A DNA stretch of 64,000 nt from Verrucomicrobiota bacterium (GTDB taxonomy: Bacteria > Verrucomicrobiota > Verrucomicrobiia > CAIQCK01), in assembly GCA_016235595.1 (NCBI GenBank), contig JACRJX010000007.1, positions 248,001 through 312,000 on the forward strand, in the 5' to 3' direction. The notes beneath the pieces were generated by a model. The model had not been told where the DNA came from. It made no database searches and saw only the letters and a program-made list of their open reading frames with translations. Positions 25,920 to 33,511 of the stretch are shown here, piece by piece. Position 1 is the first letter of the stretch. Each line of letters begins with the position of its first letter. A program made the translations under genes and the position numbers.

Positions 25920-26470
25920 CAGAACCTCACTTGATTTGACGCCGGCGTGACAGGCGCGGCGGGGTTGGGTTGCACAGCGGCGGGCGGCAGCGCGCCGGGC
26001 AGGTCAGGCGGCAACGGAAACCATCGCAGGACCGCGGCGGTATCTGCCGGTGTGAACCGGTGGTGCCGCGTCCAGAACGCAAGACCGATGGCAGCCACTT
26101 GGATCGAGAACGTCAGCGTCACCATGGCGGCTGCCATCCAAAAGAGCAGGGTGGTGCGCAGTTTGTGGCTGTCCACGTTATGGAGGAACTCGAACCGCAT
26201 CGCCACCATGCCCACCTCGACGAGGCTGCCGCTGGATAATCGGGTTTCTTCGTTGATCGGCTTGCCATTGACGTAGACGCCATTGGTGGACTTGCAGTCG
26301 CGCACGACGACACCCCGCCGCGTCAGCCGTATGACGCAGTGGCGGCCGGAGATGCCGTCGTCCACCAGCCGCAGCGTATTGCCCGGGTCGCGGCCAATGG
26401 ACAGTTCCGCGCCCTTGGGTTGAATACACTCGCCTTCGCGGGTGCCGTTTTCGATGATGAGGTGATACAT
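25919..26470 (-). CDS. FHA-domain membrane protein
   Basis: 183 residues from the ATG at 26470 (MYHLIIENGTREGE); the upstream frame to 26617 is not protein-like. The forkhead-associated domain binds phosphothreonine. All signature elements are present: GRDP (26-29), SGRH (41-44) and STNG (61-64), followed by VNGKPI. A membrane helix follows at about 107-133, then a Pro-rich tail that would be periplasmic (LPPDLPGALPPAAVQPNP). Its TGA overlaps the ATG of the pseudokinase fusion, so the two are translationally coupled and probably work together. It is divergent from the GAF histidine kinase at 26672. The phosphothreonine ligand is unknown; the neighbouring kinase looks inactive. Confidence 0.92.
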   Translation of the reverse strand: MYHLIIENGTREGECIQPKGAELSIGRDPGNTLRLVDDGISGRHCVIRLTRRGVVVRDCKSTNGVYVNGKPINEETRLSSGSLVEVGMVAMRFEFLHNVDSHKLRTTLLFWMAAAMVTLTFSIQVAAIGLAFWTRHHRFTPADTAAVLRWFPLPPDLPGALPPAAVQPNPAAPVTPASNQVRF

Positions 26471-26671
26471 GCTGCGCCGCCACGAAGCGGTGAAGGCGAC
26501 TTTACGGAGAGCCTCGAATCCTGTCAATCCGTCACTGCCGCCAGTTTCGCTGGCGGCCGCGTGCCGGCCAGTCAATCCCTGTGGACTTTGCGGCCCGGCT
26601 CCACTACAAACCCTCATGTTCGTTTCCGCCCGGCTTGCCAGATTGGGTCGGTTTCGGAAACGCAGTGCGTA

Positions 26672-28372
26672 ATGAAAACCAACGATTCGGATTTACGCGA
26701 ACAGTTCAACCGGTTGCAGGCGCTGCACAACATCAGCACTGCGCTCAACACCACACTCGACCCGCGTCAGGTGGTCAGCCTCGTCCTGCGCGAGGCCGTG
26801 CGCATTACCAAGGCTGACAGCGGTTCGGTGGTGCTTCTGAATCCCGAAACCGGCCAGTTGGACATCGAGGATTCGTTCGGGCTGGGACCCAAGGCCATGC
26901 TCCTCAAACTGCGTCTTGGTGAAGGCATCACCGGCTGGGTCGCCGAACACGGCCAGCCGTTGCGCGTCGGCGATGTCACCTGTGAGCGGCGCTATGTGGC
27001 TGTCCGCGAAGGCGTGCGCAGCGAACTGGCTGTGCCGCTGGAGTTCGAGGGCCAGGTTCAAGGCGTGATCAACGTGGATTGTGACCGGTCGGATGCCTTC
27101 AACGCGGCCGATGAAGAACTGCTGCTGGCGATGGCGGCACAGGCTGCGCGCGTGCTCCACAATGCCTGGCTCATTCGCCAACTCCGCCAGCGCGCCGCGC
27201 AGCTCGACACGCTCATCACCATCGGCCAGGACATCCTGCTGCCGCTCACATTGGAAGAAGTGCTCCGGCACATCGTGCGCGAGGCCCGGCGGCTGATGCG
27301 GGCGCGCCTTTGTTCCGTGCTGCTGCTGACACCGGATCGCGAGGAGTTGGAGTTGAAGGCCAGCGATGGCGCGGGCGAGGATTACGTGCGGCGGCCGAAC
27401 CTCAAAGTCGCAGACTGCCTCGTGGGTGTTGTCGTGCGCCGCAAGCGGCACCTGACCATTCCCAACGTGCAGGAGAGCGATCAGTTTCGGCACACCGAAC
27501 TGGCGCGTCAGGAGGGATTGGTGTCGCTCTTGAGCGTGCCGCTCGTCTCTGGCGAGGAAGTGATCGGAGTGCTGTCGGTCTATACCGGCGAACCACACCG
27601 TTTTTCCAACGACGAAATCCTGTTGTTGACGGCACTGGGCAGCCTTGGATCCGTCGCGGTGCGCAAAGCGCAACTTTACGAAAAGGTCCTGGATGTCGAG
27701 GAACAACTCCGCCAGAACGAACAGCTCAGCGCGCTCGGCTTGCTTGCCGCGGAGATTGCGCACGAGATTCGCAACCCGCTCACGGTCGTCAAGATGCTGT
27801 TCCACTCGCTCGACCTCCGGTTTGACGCCGACGATCCACGCGCCAAGGACGCCACCATCATCGGCGAGAAGATGGACCAGATGAACCGCATCCTGGACCA
27901 GACGCTGACGTTTGCGCGACGCAGCGAGCCGGAACTGAAGCCGACCGACGTAAACGCGCTCTTCGATGATGTGTTGCTGCTCGTGCGCCACAAGCTGATG
28001 CAACAAAGCATCACGCTTCAGTGGCAACCGGCGGCTGGCCTGCCGCTCGCGTCGCTGGACCGTACGCAGATCGAGCAAGCCGCGCTCAATCTCATCCTCA
28101 ATGCCACCCAGGCGATGCCGCGAGGCGGCACGCTCACCATCACCACGCAAGCGCGCGAGCCAGGCGTGTGCGTGAACATCAGCGATACCGGTGTTGGCAT
28201 GACGGCCGAAGTGCGCGAGCGGCTGTTTGATGGATTTCTTACCACCAAGTCTGCCGGCACGGGGCTTGGCCTCGCCGTCGTGCGCAAGATCATTGACGCT
28301 CACCACGGCCGCATTGAAGTGGAGAGTTCCCCGGGCAAAGGAACCACCTTCCGCGTCTTCCTGCCGGCATAA
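26672..28372 (+). CDS. Soluble GAF-GAF sensor histidine kinase
   Basis: 566 residues from the ATG at 26672. Two GAF domains (about 20-165 and 185-335) are followed by a coiled linker and HisKA with His364 in AAEIAHEIRNPL. The HATPase domain has an N-box (NLILNATQAMP, Asn477), a G1 box (DTGVGM) and a G2 box (GTGLGLAV). There are no membrane segments, so it is cytoplasmic; GAF domains suggest sensing of a small ligand, redox state or gas. The NtrB/AtoS-like kinase core often pairs with sigma54 activators, but no response regulator is adjacent. It is divergent from the FHA/pseudokinase operon (about 200 bases shared promoter region) and ends two bases from thiD. Confidence 0.93.
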   Translation: MKTNDSDLREQFNRLQALHNISTALNTTLDPRQVVSLVLREAVRITKADSGSVVLLNPETGQLDIEDSFGLGPKAMLLKLRLGEGITGWVAEHGQPLRVGDVTCERRYVAVREGVRSELAVPLEFEGQVQGVINVDCDRSDAFNAADEELLLAMAAQAARVLHNAWLIRQLRQRAAQLDTLITIGQDILLPLTLEEVLRHIVREARRLMRARLCSVLLLTPDREELELKASDGAGEDYVRRPNLKVADCLVGVVVRRKRHLTIPNVQESDQFRHTELARQEGLVSLLSVPLVSGEEVIGVLSVYTGEPHRFSNDEILLLTALGSLGSVAVRKAQLYEKVLDVEEQLRQNEQLSALGLLAAEIAHEIRNPLTVVKMLFHSLDLRFDADDPRAKDATIIGEKMDQMNRILDQTLTFARRSEPELKPTDVNALFDDVLLLVRHKLMQQSITLQWQPAAGLPLASLDRTQIEQAALNLILNATQAMPRGGTLTITTQAREPGVCVNISDTGVGMTAEVRERLFDGFLTTKSAGTGLGLAVVRKIIDAHHGRIEVESSPGKGTTFRVFLPA

Positions 28373-28374
28373 GA

Positions 28375-29142
28375 TCACGCCCGGCGACGGTTTCGGAACT
28401 GTTGGGTGACGTAGCTCTTCGCCCGCGTCACCGCCTCGACCAGACCGGCTCCGCGCGCCAGCCATGCCGCAATCGCCGCCGAGTAGATGCAGCCGCTGCC
28501 GTGAATCTTTACCGCTGCCGCGCGTGGCGCGCGGAATTCGTGAAGCCTCCCGCTTTCGCACAGTACATCCACGGCTGGCTCGCCTTCCGGCAGGTGGCCT
28601 CCCTTGATCAACACGGCGGTGCCCATGCGCGCGGAGAGCCGCCTGGCAGACTCCCGCATCTGCCGGACGCTGCGAATCGGTTCGCCGCCAAGCAACACGC
28701 GGGCTTCGTCGAGATTGGGAGTGACGAGCGTCGCCAACGGCAGCAGTTCATCACGCAACGTCGCAACCGCTCGCGCGCTCAACAGCCGGTGGCCGCTGCT
28801 GGATATCATAACGGGGTCCACAACAACGTTCTTCAACCGCCACCGCGCCAGTTCACGCGCCACGGCTGCAACAATGGATGTGTTCGCCAGCATCCCCGTT
28901 TTCACTGCTGCCGGCCGGGCTTCGTCGCACACCGCTTGAATTTGCAGACTGACGATTTTGGAGCGTGCCGCCTGGACGCCGATGACTTCGCGCTCGTTCT
29001 GGCAGGTGAGGGCGGTGATGGCGCTCGCGCCGCGAACACCGAGCGCCCAGAACGTGCGCAGGTCTGCCTGCACGCCTGCGCCGCCGCAGCTATCGGAGCC
29101 GGCGATGGTCAGTGCGAGGGGATGTGACGTGGTGGAGGGCAT
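28375..29142 (-). CDS. thiD: Hydroxymethylpyrimidine/phosphomethylpyrimidine kinase
   Basis: A 255-residue ribokinase-fold enzyme of thiamine synthesis that phosphorylates HMP and HMP-P. N-terminal LTIAGSDSCGGAGVQADLRT (about 10-29), the Glu/Cys-rich SAITALTCQN, VVDPVMISSSGHRLL (about 130) and the anion-hole region KIHGSGCIYSAAIAAWLA near the C-terminus are all typical. The start is the ATG at 29142; the frame continues upstream through antisense sequence of the LemA gene and is discarded. It is about 50 bases downstream of the lemA-like gene and may be cotranscribed. No other thiamine gene is in the window. Confidence 0.96.
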   Translation of the reverse strand: MPSTTSHPLALTIAGSDSCGGAGVQADLRTFWALGVRGASAITALTCQNEREVIGVQAARSKIVSLQIQAVCDEARPAAVKTGMLANTSIVAAVARELARWRLKNVVVDPVMISSSGHRLLSARAVATLRDELLPLATLVTPNLDEARVLLGGEPIRSVRQMRESARRLSARMGTAVLIKGGHLPEGEPAVDVLCESGRLHEFRAPRAAAVKIHGSGCIYSAAIAAWLARGAGLVEAVTRAKSYVTQQFRNRRRA

Positions 29143-29191
29143 GGCGGCTGGCAAACTCAGTGTTGGATCTCGGCAAGTTGATGAACGTGGC

Positions 29192-29695
29192 TCAACTCTT
29201 GTCTCCTTCCATCGCATCCAGAAGGAATTCCTCGTGCGGCTCGTAGCGGAAGAAACGCGCCACAATGGACTGACGTTCCAGCGCTGCGTTGTAGTCGCGG
29301 ATTTGCGCGTTGTAGTCGTTCGCCGCGCTTTGCGCGGCCGCGAACACCGCGGGCAGCGCCGTCGCAGCTTCGACAAACCGTTCGTCGCCGCCAACCACGA
29401 GGGCATCGCGCAATTTGCGGCTCAATTGATCTTCTGCCCGCGCTTTCATCGCAAAACCGGACACGAACTCCGCCTGCGTGAGCGCGTCGTGCAGCTCGAG
29501 AACGGGCAAATCGTCGGGGCGCGCGGCGCCGGCGACCATCTGGCGGCCGAGATCATGGCGTTTCTCCAGAGCGGCCTGGACACGCGACCACACGGCGGCG
29601 ACGTGCGCAGTTCGCGCCTGGAGCCGGCGTTTGCCCAGCGCCAGCACCACAACCGCCCAGAGCAGGGCCAGTCCGACGATGCCGATGAGTCTCAC
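29192..29695 (-). CDS. LemA-family membrane protein
   Basis: 167 residues with one N-terminal membrane helix (IGIVGLALLWAVVVLAL) and a long helical extracytoplasmic domain. It ends with the LemA-family signature YNAQIRDYNAALER followed by ARFFRYEPHEEF. The VAAVWSRVQAALEKRHDL segment matches the conserved first helix (VxxxWxxVxxxLxxRxxL). The start is GTG, and GTGA overlaps the stop of the DJ-1 gene, so translation is coupled. The function of LemA proteins is poorly defined. It is slightly shorter than usual. Confidence 0.85.
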   Translation of the reverse strand: MRLIGIVGLALLWAVVVLALGKRRLQARTAHVAAVWSRVQAALEKRHDLGRQMVAGAARPDDLPVLELHDALTQAEFVSGFAMKARAEDQLSRKLRDALVVGGDERFVEAATALPAVFAAAQSAANDYNAQIRDYNAALERQSIVARFFRYEPHEEFLLDAMEGDKS

Positions 29696-30252
29696 AGCCG
29701 GGCTTGCACTCCCTGGTTAACCTCGGCGGCTTTCTCCGCGCCGCAGAGCAGTTCAACCAACTTGAAGGCGAACTCCATCGCCGTGCCTGCCGACTGGCTG
29801 GTGATCACCGGCCCGTCCACCACGACGCGATCGTCCACGACTTCGCCGGCGGCCAGTTGTGCCCGCGAACCGGGATGACAGGTGGCGCGTTTGCCTTTCA
29901 GCACGCCGTAAGCCGACAACACGGTCGGCGCGGCGCAAATGGCGGCGATGATTTTGTTCCGGGCGCGCAGCCGCTCGATGAGTGTCTTGATACGTGGGTC
30001 GGCGCGGAGGTTGTTGGTGCCGGGCTGGCCGCCGGGCAGGACGATCATGTCGAACTCGTCGGCGCGCGTCAGCGCGTCATCCAGCCCGCAGTCCGGCAGG
30101 TGTCTGGTCTTGCGCGACGCCTCGATCGCGCCAGGCTGTGTGCCGGCTACCGTCACCTCGACGCCGGCGCGGCGCAGGATGTCAATGATCGTGATTGCCT
30201 CGATCTCCTCGAACCCTGGTGCGAGTGGAACCAGAACCTTTTTCATAATCAT
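29692..30252 (-). CDS. DJ-1/PfpI-family protein (YajL-like)
   Basis: A 186-residue single-domain protein of the DJ-1 clade, linked to oxidative-stress, deglycase-like or chaperone roles. The nucleophile-elbow Cys is in AAICAAPTVLSAYG (about residue 106), with the acidic residue that stabilises it in APGFEEIEA (about 16) and the conserved GTAMEFAFKLVELL helix near the end. ATGs at 30252 and 30246 are both possible; AGGG four bases upstream favours the first. It is the first gene of a coupled run: DJ-1, lemA-like and probably thiD. Confidence 0.92.
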   Translation of the reverse strand: MIMKKVLVPLAPGFEEIEAITIIDILRRAGVEVTVAGTQPGAIEASRKTRHLPDCGLDDALTRADEFDMIVLPGGQPGTNNLRADPRIKTLIERLRARNKIIAAICAAPTVLSAYGVLKGKRATCHPGSRAQLAAGEVVDDRVVVDGPVITSQSAGTAMEFAFKLVELLCGAEKAAEVNQGVQARL

Positions 30253-30335
30253 TTGACCCTAACACGGATGCCGTTCCGTCTTCAACGTCCCCGCCGGCTA
30301 TTAGATGGGATTGGCTCAAGCTGGTTCGCGTTGAC

Positions 30336-32594
30336 TCACTTCTTCTTCCCACCGGTCGCTTGGTTGATGACGACACGTTGCCGGGCCTGGGGCGACGACC
30401 ATTTGCCCTCGGCCACGTCGGATTCGGTGAAGGTGGCCATGAGGATTTGTTTCTCGGCGGTGCGCGCGAAATCATAAATGATATAAATCGTGCCGTCGGG
30501 GGCTTGTACGCCGTCGGGGTAGGAGATGCCGGCACGTTCGTCAATCATCAGCCCGCCGCGCCACGTCTTGCCGTCGTCATCGGAGAGATGCGCGATGAGA
30601 TGGGAACGCGTTTTCTTGTCGGGCGGCTCGTGGGTGACGAGGAGAAGCTTGCCGGAGGCGAGGCGGCGGATGAAGAACCTCGAGTTGACGTGCGGGATGC
30701 TGGAAGGCTGGCCGTCGCTCCACGTTTTGCCGCGGTCGGTGGAAACGCTCTCGCCGATGCCGTATTCGGTTCGCACGAGTGTCCAGAGGCTGCCGTCGCG
30801 GCGCTCGATAATCATATGCTCGTCGAACACGCGCTTCGGCACCTGCGCACCTCCGCGGAGACTCCATGTCGCGCCCTTATTGGTGGAGCAGAGGGAGTTT
30901 GCGCCGGTTTCGCCGCCCAGATTGTGGGCATATGCCATGTTCTTGAGGCCGGAGGCGGGGCGTTTCCAGACGGCGACGGGGAGCAGCCACTCGCCGGTGG
31001 TGAGGACGGTGGGTTTGTTCATCATGATGCCGTTGGCGATGCGGCGCGGCGCGGACCACTTCGGCTTTTCGTCGCCGGAGTTTTTCGTGACGATGGCCCA
31101 GACGCCGGCGCGGCCATCCCACCACGACGCGCCTTGCGCCCAGAACAGCCAGAGCCGGCCTTGGGGGTCGTGCCAGAGACACGGGTCGAACGCACGCACC
31201 GGGCCGGGGGGATCAATGACAAGTTTCACCTTCGACCACGATTTGCCGTTGTCGACGCTGGTGACGAGCACGACAAAATTGTCAGGGCCTTCGCCGGTGC
31301 CGCCGGAATACCACGTGGCCCAGAGGCGGCCGTTGGCGGCGCGTTCGATGCCGGGGATGCCTTGGAACGCGCGCACACTGTCAGCGTATTGCGGGCCGAG
31401 GTCGCTGTTGACGCTCGCCGGCTGGAGCGCGGGATCGGCGGCGATTTTTGCGCCGAGTTCGTCGAGTTCCTTCATCGTGAAGCGGACGCTGACAATGAAC
31501 GGCGATTCGCCGGCGATCCAGTGGCCGTAGGTTGTCGTGACGAACGTGCCGTCGGGCAGCAGTTCCAAGCCGGCATAGGTGCAATCGGCGCCCTTGCGGT
31601 TGTCCATCAACCGCACGCGATACTGCCCCTCGCGGCCATGGACGATATCGTCGTAGGTGCCAACCCATCCGACCCAGTCACCGTAGGTTGGACTCTCGTG
31701 TGTCGTGTCGCGGAACGTGATGAACAACCGTCCGTCGGGCGCGTAGCGAGCGACATGGCGGTCGCCGGTGAGCGCGCCGGGCAGTTCGCGCGGCTCGCTC
31801 CACATTTCGCCTTCGTCGTTGGAGAAAATGACGAATGAGTTGAGCCGCCGGCTGTTTTCGCGCAACAGTACGGCGATCTGTTTGCCGTCGGGCGAGCGCA
31901 CAGCGCCCGGCTCGCACAGGTGCGCGGGCGGATGCGACGCGATGGCGACGGGCTGGCTCCACGTCAGGCCACCGTCGGCGGAGATGGTTTTGTAGACGAT
32001 GAAGATCGGCGGTTTCTGCGACTTGCCGTCGGCGCGCAGAAACCGGCCGTCGTCGTGGAAGAGCGCCATGTAGTTGCCGTTCTTGAGCCGCTCGACGCTC
32101 GCCATTGTGACGACGCCACCGAAGTCGCCAATGGGTTTCAGTTCGCTCCATGTCGCGCCATCGTCCTCGGACATCGCCATGCGAATCGGGTAGAGGCCGG
32201 AGAACATGATAAGCCGCTTCTTGCCCGCGGCATCCACGACGCGATGGAGCGTGGGCACTTCCTTGGACGTGGCCCAACTCGCCGGCGTTGGCAACCGCCC
32301 AGACCACGTGCGCCCGCCGTCGGTGCTGCGCTTCATCACGATCGCGCCGCGGCCGTGGCCTTTCGGATAGACCGCGATCATCGTGCGGCCGTCTTCGAGC
32401 AGCACGGTGGTCGGATGACCGAGATACTGCCCGGCTTCCTTGTCCACAATGACCTGGCGCTTCGTCTGGTTCGCGAGGTCGATCAGCGGGATGTTGTAGC
32501 CGCGAGGTTGGGGCTTCGGCGCGGGAGTTTCGCCGGAAGCGGTGCCGGCGAGGCTGATTCCAATCATACAGACGATGGCGAGGGATGTTTTCAT
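30336..32594 (-). CDS. Exported two-domain sialidase-like (BNR/Asp-box) protein
   Basis: 752 residues from the ATG at 32594 (MKTSLAIVCMIGISLAGTASGE, signal peptide). There are at least eight Asp-box repeats S-x-D-x-G-x-T-W, for example STDGGRTWSG, SEDDGATWSE, SADGGLTWSQ, SVDNGKSWSK, STNKGATWSL, STDRGKTWSD and SDDDGKTWRG. Their number and spacing indicate two six-bladed sialidase propellers: one at about 55-410 and a second at about 420-735. The family includes exo-alpha-sialidases, but many such Verrucomicrobiota proteins have unknown substrates. I did not locate a full Arg triad with certainty. It is not in the main glycan cluster; the nearest neighbours are DJ-1 and, divergently, sufT. Confidence 0.88.
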   Translation of the reverse strand: MKTSLAIVCMIGISLAGTASGETPAPKPQPRGYNIPLIDLANQTKRQVIVDKEAGQYLGHPTTVLLEDGRTMIAVYPKGHGRGAIVMKRSTDGGRTWSGRLPTPASWATSKEVPTLHRVVDAAGKKRLIMFSGLYPIRMAMSEDDGATWSELKPIGDFGGVVTMASVERLKNGNYMALFHDDGRFLRADGKSQKPPIFIVYKTISADGGLTWSQPVAIASHPPAHLCEPGAVRSPDGKQIAVLLRENSRRLNSFVIFSNDEGEMWSEPRELPGALTGDRHVARYAPDGRLFITFRDTTHESPTYGDWVGWVGTYDDIVHGREGQYRVRLMDNRKGADCTYAGLELLPDGTFVTTTYGHWIAGESPFIVSVRFTMKELDELGAKIAADPALQPASVNSDLGPQYADSVRAFQGIPGIERAANGRLWATWYSGGTGEGPDNFVVLVTSVDNGKSWSKVKLVIDPPGPVRAFDPCLWHDPQGRLWLFWAQGASWWDGRAGVWAIVTKNSGDEKPKWSAPRRIANGIMMNKPTVLTTGEWLLPVAVWKRPASGLKNMAYAHNLGGETGANSLCSTNKGATWSLRGGAQVPKRVFDEHMIIERRDGSLWTLVRTEYGIGESVSTDRGKTWSDGQPSSIPHVNSRFFIRRLASGKLLLVTHEPPDKKTRSHLIAHLSDDDGKTWRGGLMIDERAGISYPDGVQAPDGTIYIIYDFARTAEKQILMATFTESDVAEGKWSSPQARQRVVINQATGGKKK

Positions 32595-32728
32595 TTTGTG
32601 TTGAGCGGTCCGCAGCCGGGTTTCACTTTGCCGCGCGTGACGAGGTCGAGGTAGCGCCCGCGCCGACGTGAGGAGAAGACATTTTTCAGCGCGAAAACTC
32701 AAGCGGAAAGCGCCTGTTCGCACTTGTC

Positions 32729-32757
32729 TTGCGCACCGTTTCACGGGCGTGTAGATT
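32729..32757 (+). promoter_or_regulatory. Weak promoter candidate upstream of sufT
   Basis: TTGCGC (32729-32734) and TAGATT (32752-32757) are spaced by 17 bases, about 135 bases before the sufT start. The 298-base region between the sialidase-like gene and sufT otherwise shows no gene or RNA. Confidence 0.25.
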
Positions 32758-32892
32758 GCGCTCGCGACGAAAGCGATCAGGAAACGGTGGCGCCCCGGCA
32801 GCGGATGCTCGACCGGAAGAATTCCGGCAAGATCGTGCTGGCGGTGCGGAGAAACGCGGCATTGAGTTTTGCCCGTTCAAAAGAAAGGCGTT

Positions 32893-33444
32893 ATGGCGGC
32901 CAACGAAGTCATTGCTCTGAAACGGGATTGTCAGGCGACCCAGATACCGTCCGGCCACGTCAGCACGTTGTCGGCGGGCTTGGAGGTGACGATCACACAG
33001 ACGCTCGGCGGTTACACCGTCTCGGCGCGCGGCGGACTTTATCACATCGCTCCGCACGATGCGGATGCGCTCGGCTTCGAAAAACCCGCAGTGCCTGCGA
33101 AGGCTGTCGACGCGGGCGCGGTGGACGAAAAGGTTTTCGAGCAGCAGGTCTGGGAGGCGCTGAAGAACTGTTACGATCCGGAGATTCCCGTCAACATCGT
33201 GGACCTTGGCCTGATTTACGACATGCGCACAGTGCAATCGCCGCAGGGCGGGCGGCGCGTGGACGTGAAGATGACGCTCACCGCGCGCGGTTGCGGCATG
33301 GGACCGGTCATCGCCGCCGACGCGCGGCAGAAACTGCTCGGCCTCGCCAGCGTGGAGGATGCCACCGTCGAAGTGGTTTGGGATCCCCCGTGGAATCCCG
33401 ATATGATGTCGCCTGAGGGCAAAAAACGTCTTGGCATGGGCTAG
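32893..33444 (+). CDS. sufT: Fe-S assembly protein SufT (DUF59/MIP18)
   Basis: 183 residues from the ATG at 32893 with AAAGG just upstream; an in-frame ATG eight codons earlier has no support. An N-terminal segment (1-70, including SARGGLYHIAP) typical of the SufT subgroup is followed by the MIP18 domain with NCYDPEIPVNIVDLGLIYDM, LTARGCGMGPVIA (Cys of the family) and VVWDPPWNPDMMS. SufT helps mature Fe-S clusters under demand. Here it stands alone: no sufBCDS genes are adjacent. The glucan phosphorylase gene follows after 67 bases on the same strand. Confidence 0.95.
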   Translation: MAANEVIALKRDCQATQIPSGHVSTLSAGLEVTITQTLGGYTVSARGGLYHIAPHDADALGFEKPAVPAKAVDAGAVDEKVFEQQVWEALKNCYDPEIPVNIVDLGLIYDMRTVQSPQGGRRVDVKMTLTARGCGMGPVIAADARQKLLGLASVEDATVEVVWDPPWNPDMMSPEGKKRLGMG

Positions 33445-33511
33445 CCGCTGCGAGTGACGCAAGCCATTCAGTCAATATTTCGCGTTCAGCCTCAAATAAC
33501 AGATTACTCTT

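Noticed and set aside
24754..25950. Gly/Ala/Thr-rich plus-strand open frame (398 codons)
   Set aside because: It is the complement of the Pro/Ala-rich repeats; apparent glycine-rich protein is a composition artefact.
28374..28375. Overlap of GAF kinase and thiD
   Set aside because: The two stop codons are separated by two bases; the genes are convergent and do not overlap.
26693..28561. 622-codon minus-strand open frame
   Set aside because: Antisense to the GAF kinase and thiD; not protein-like.
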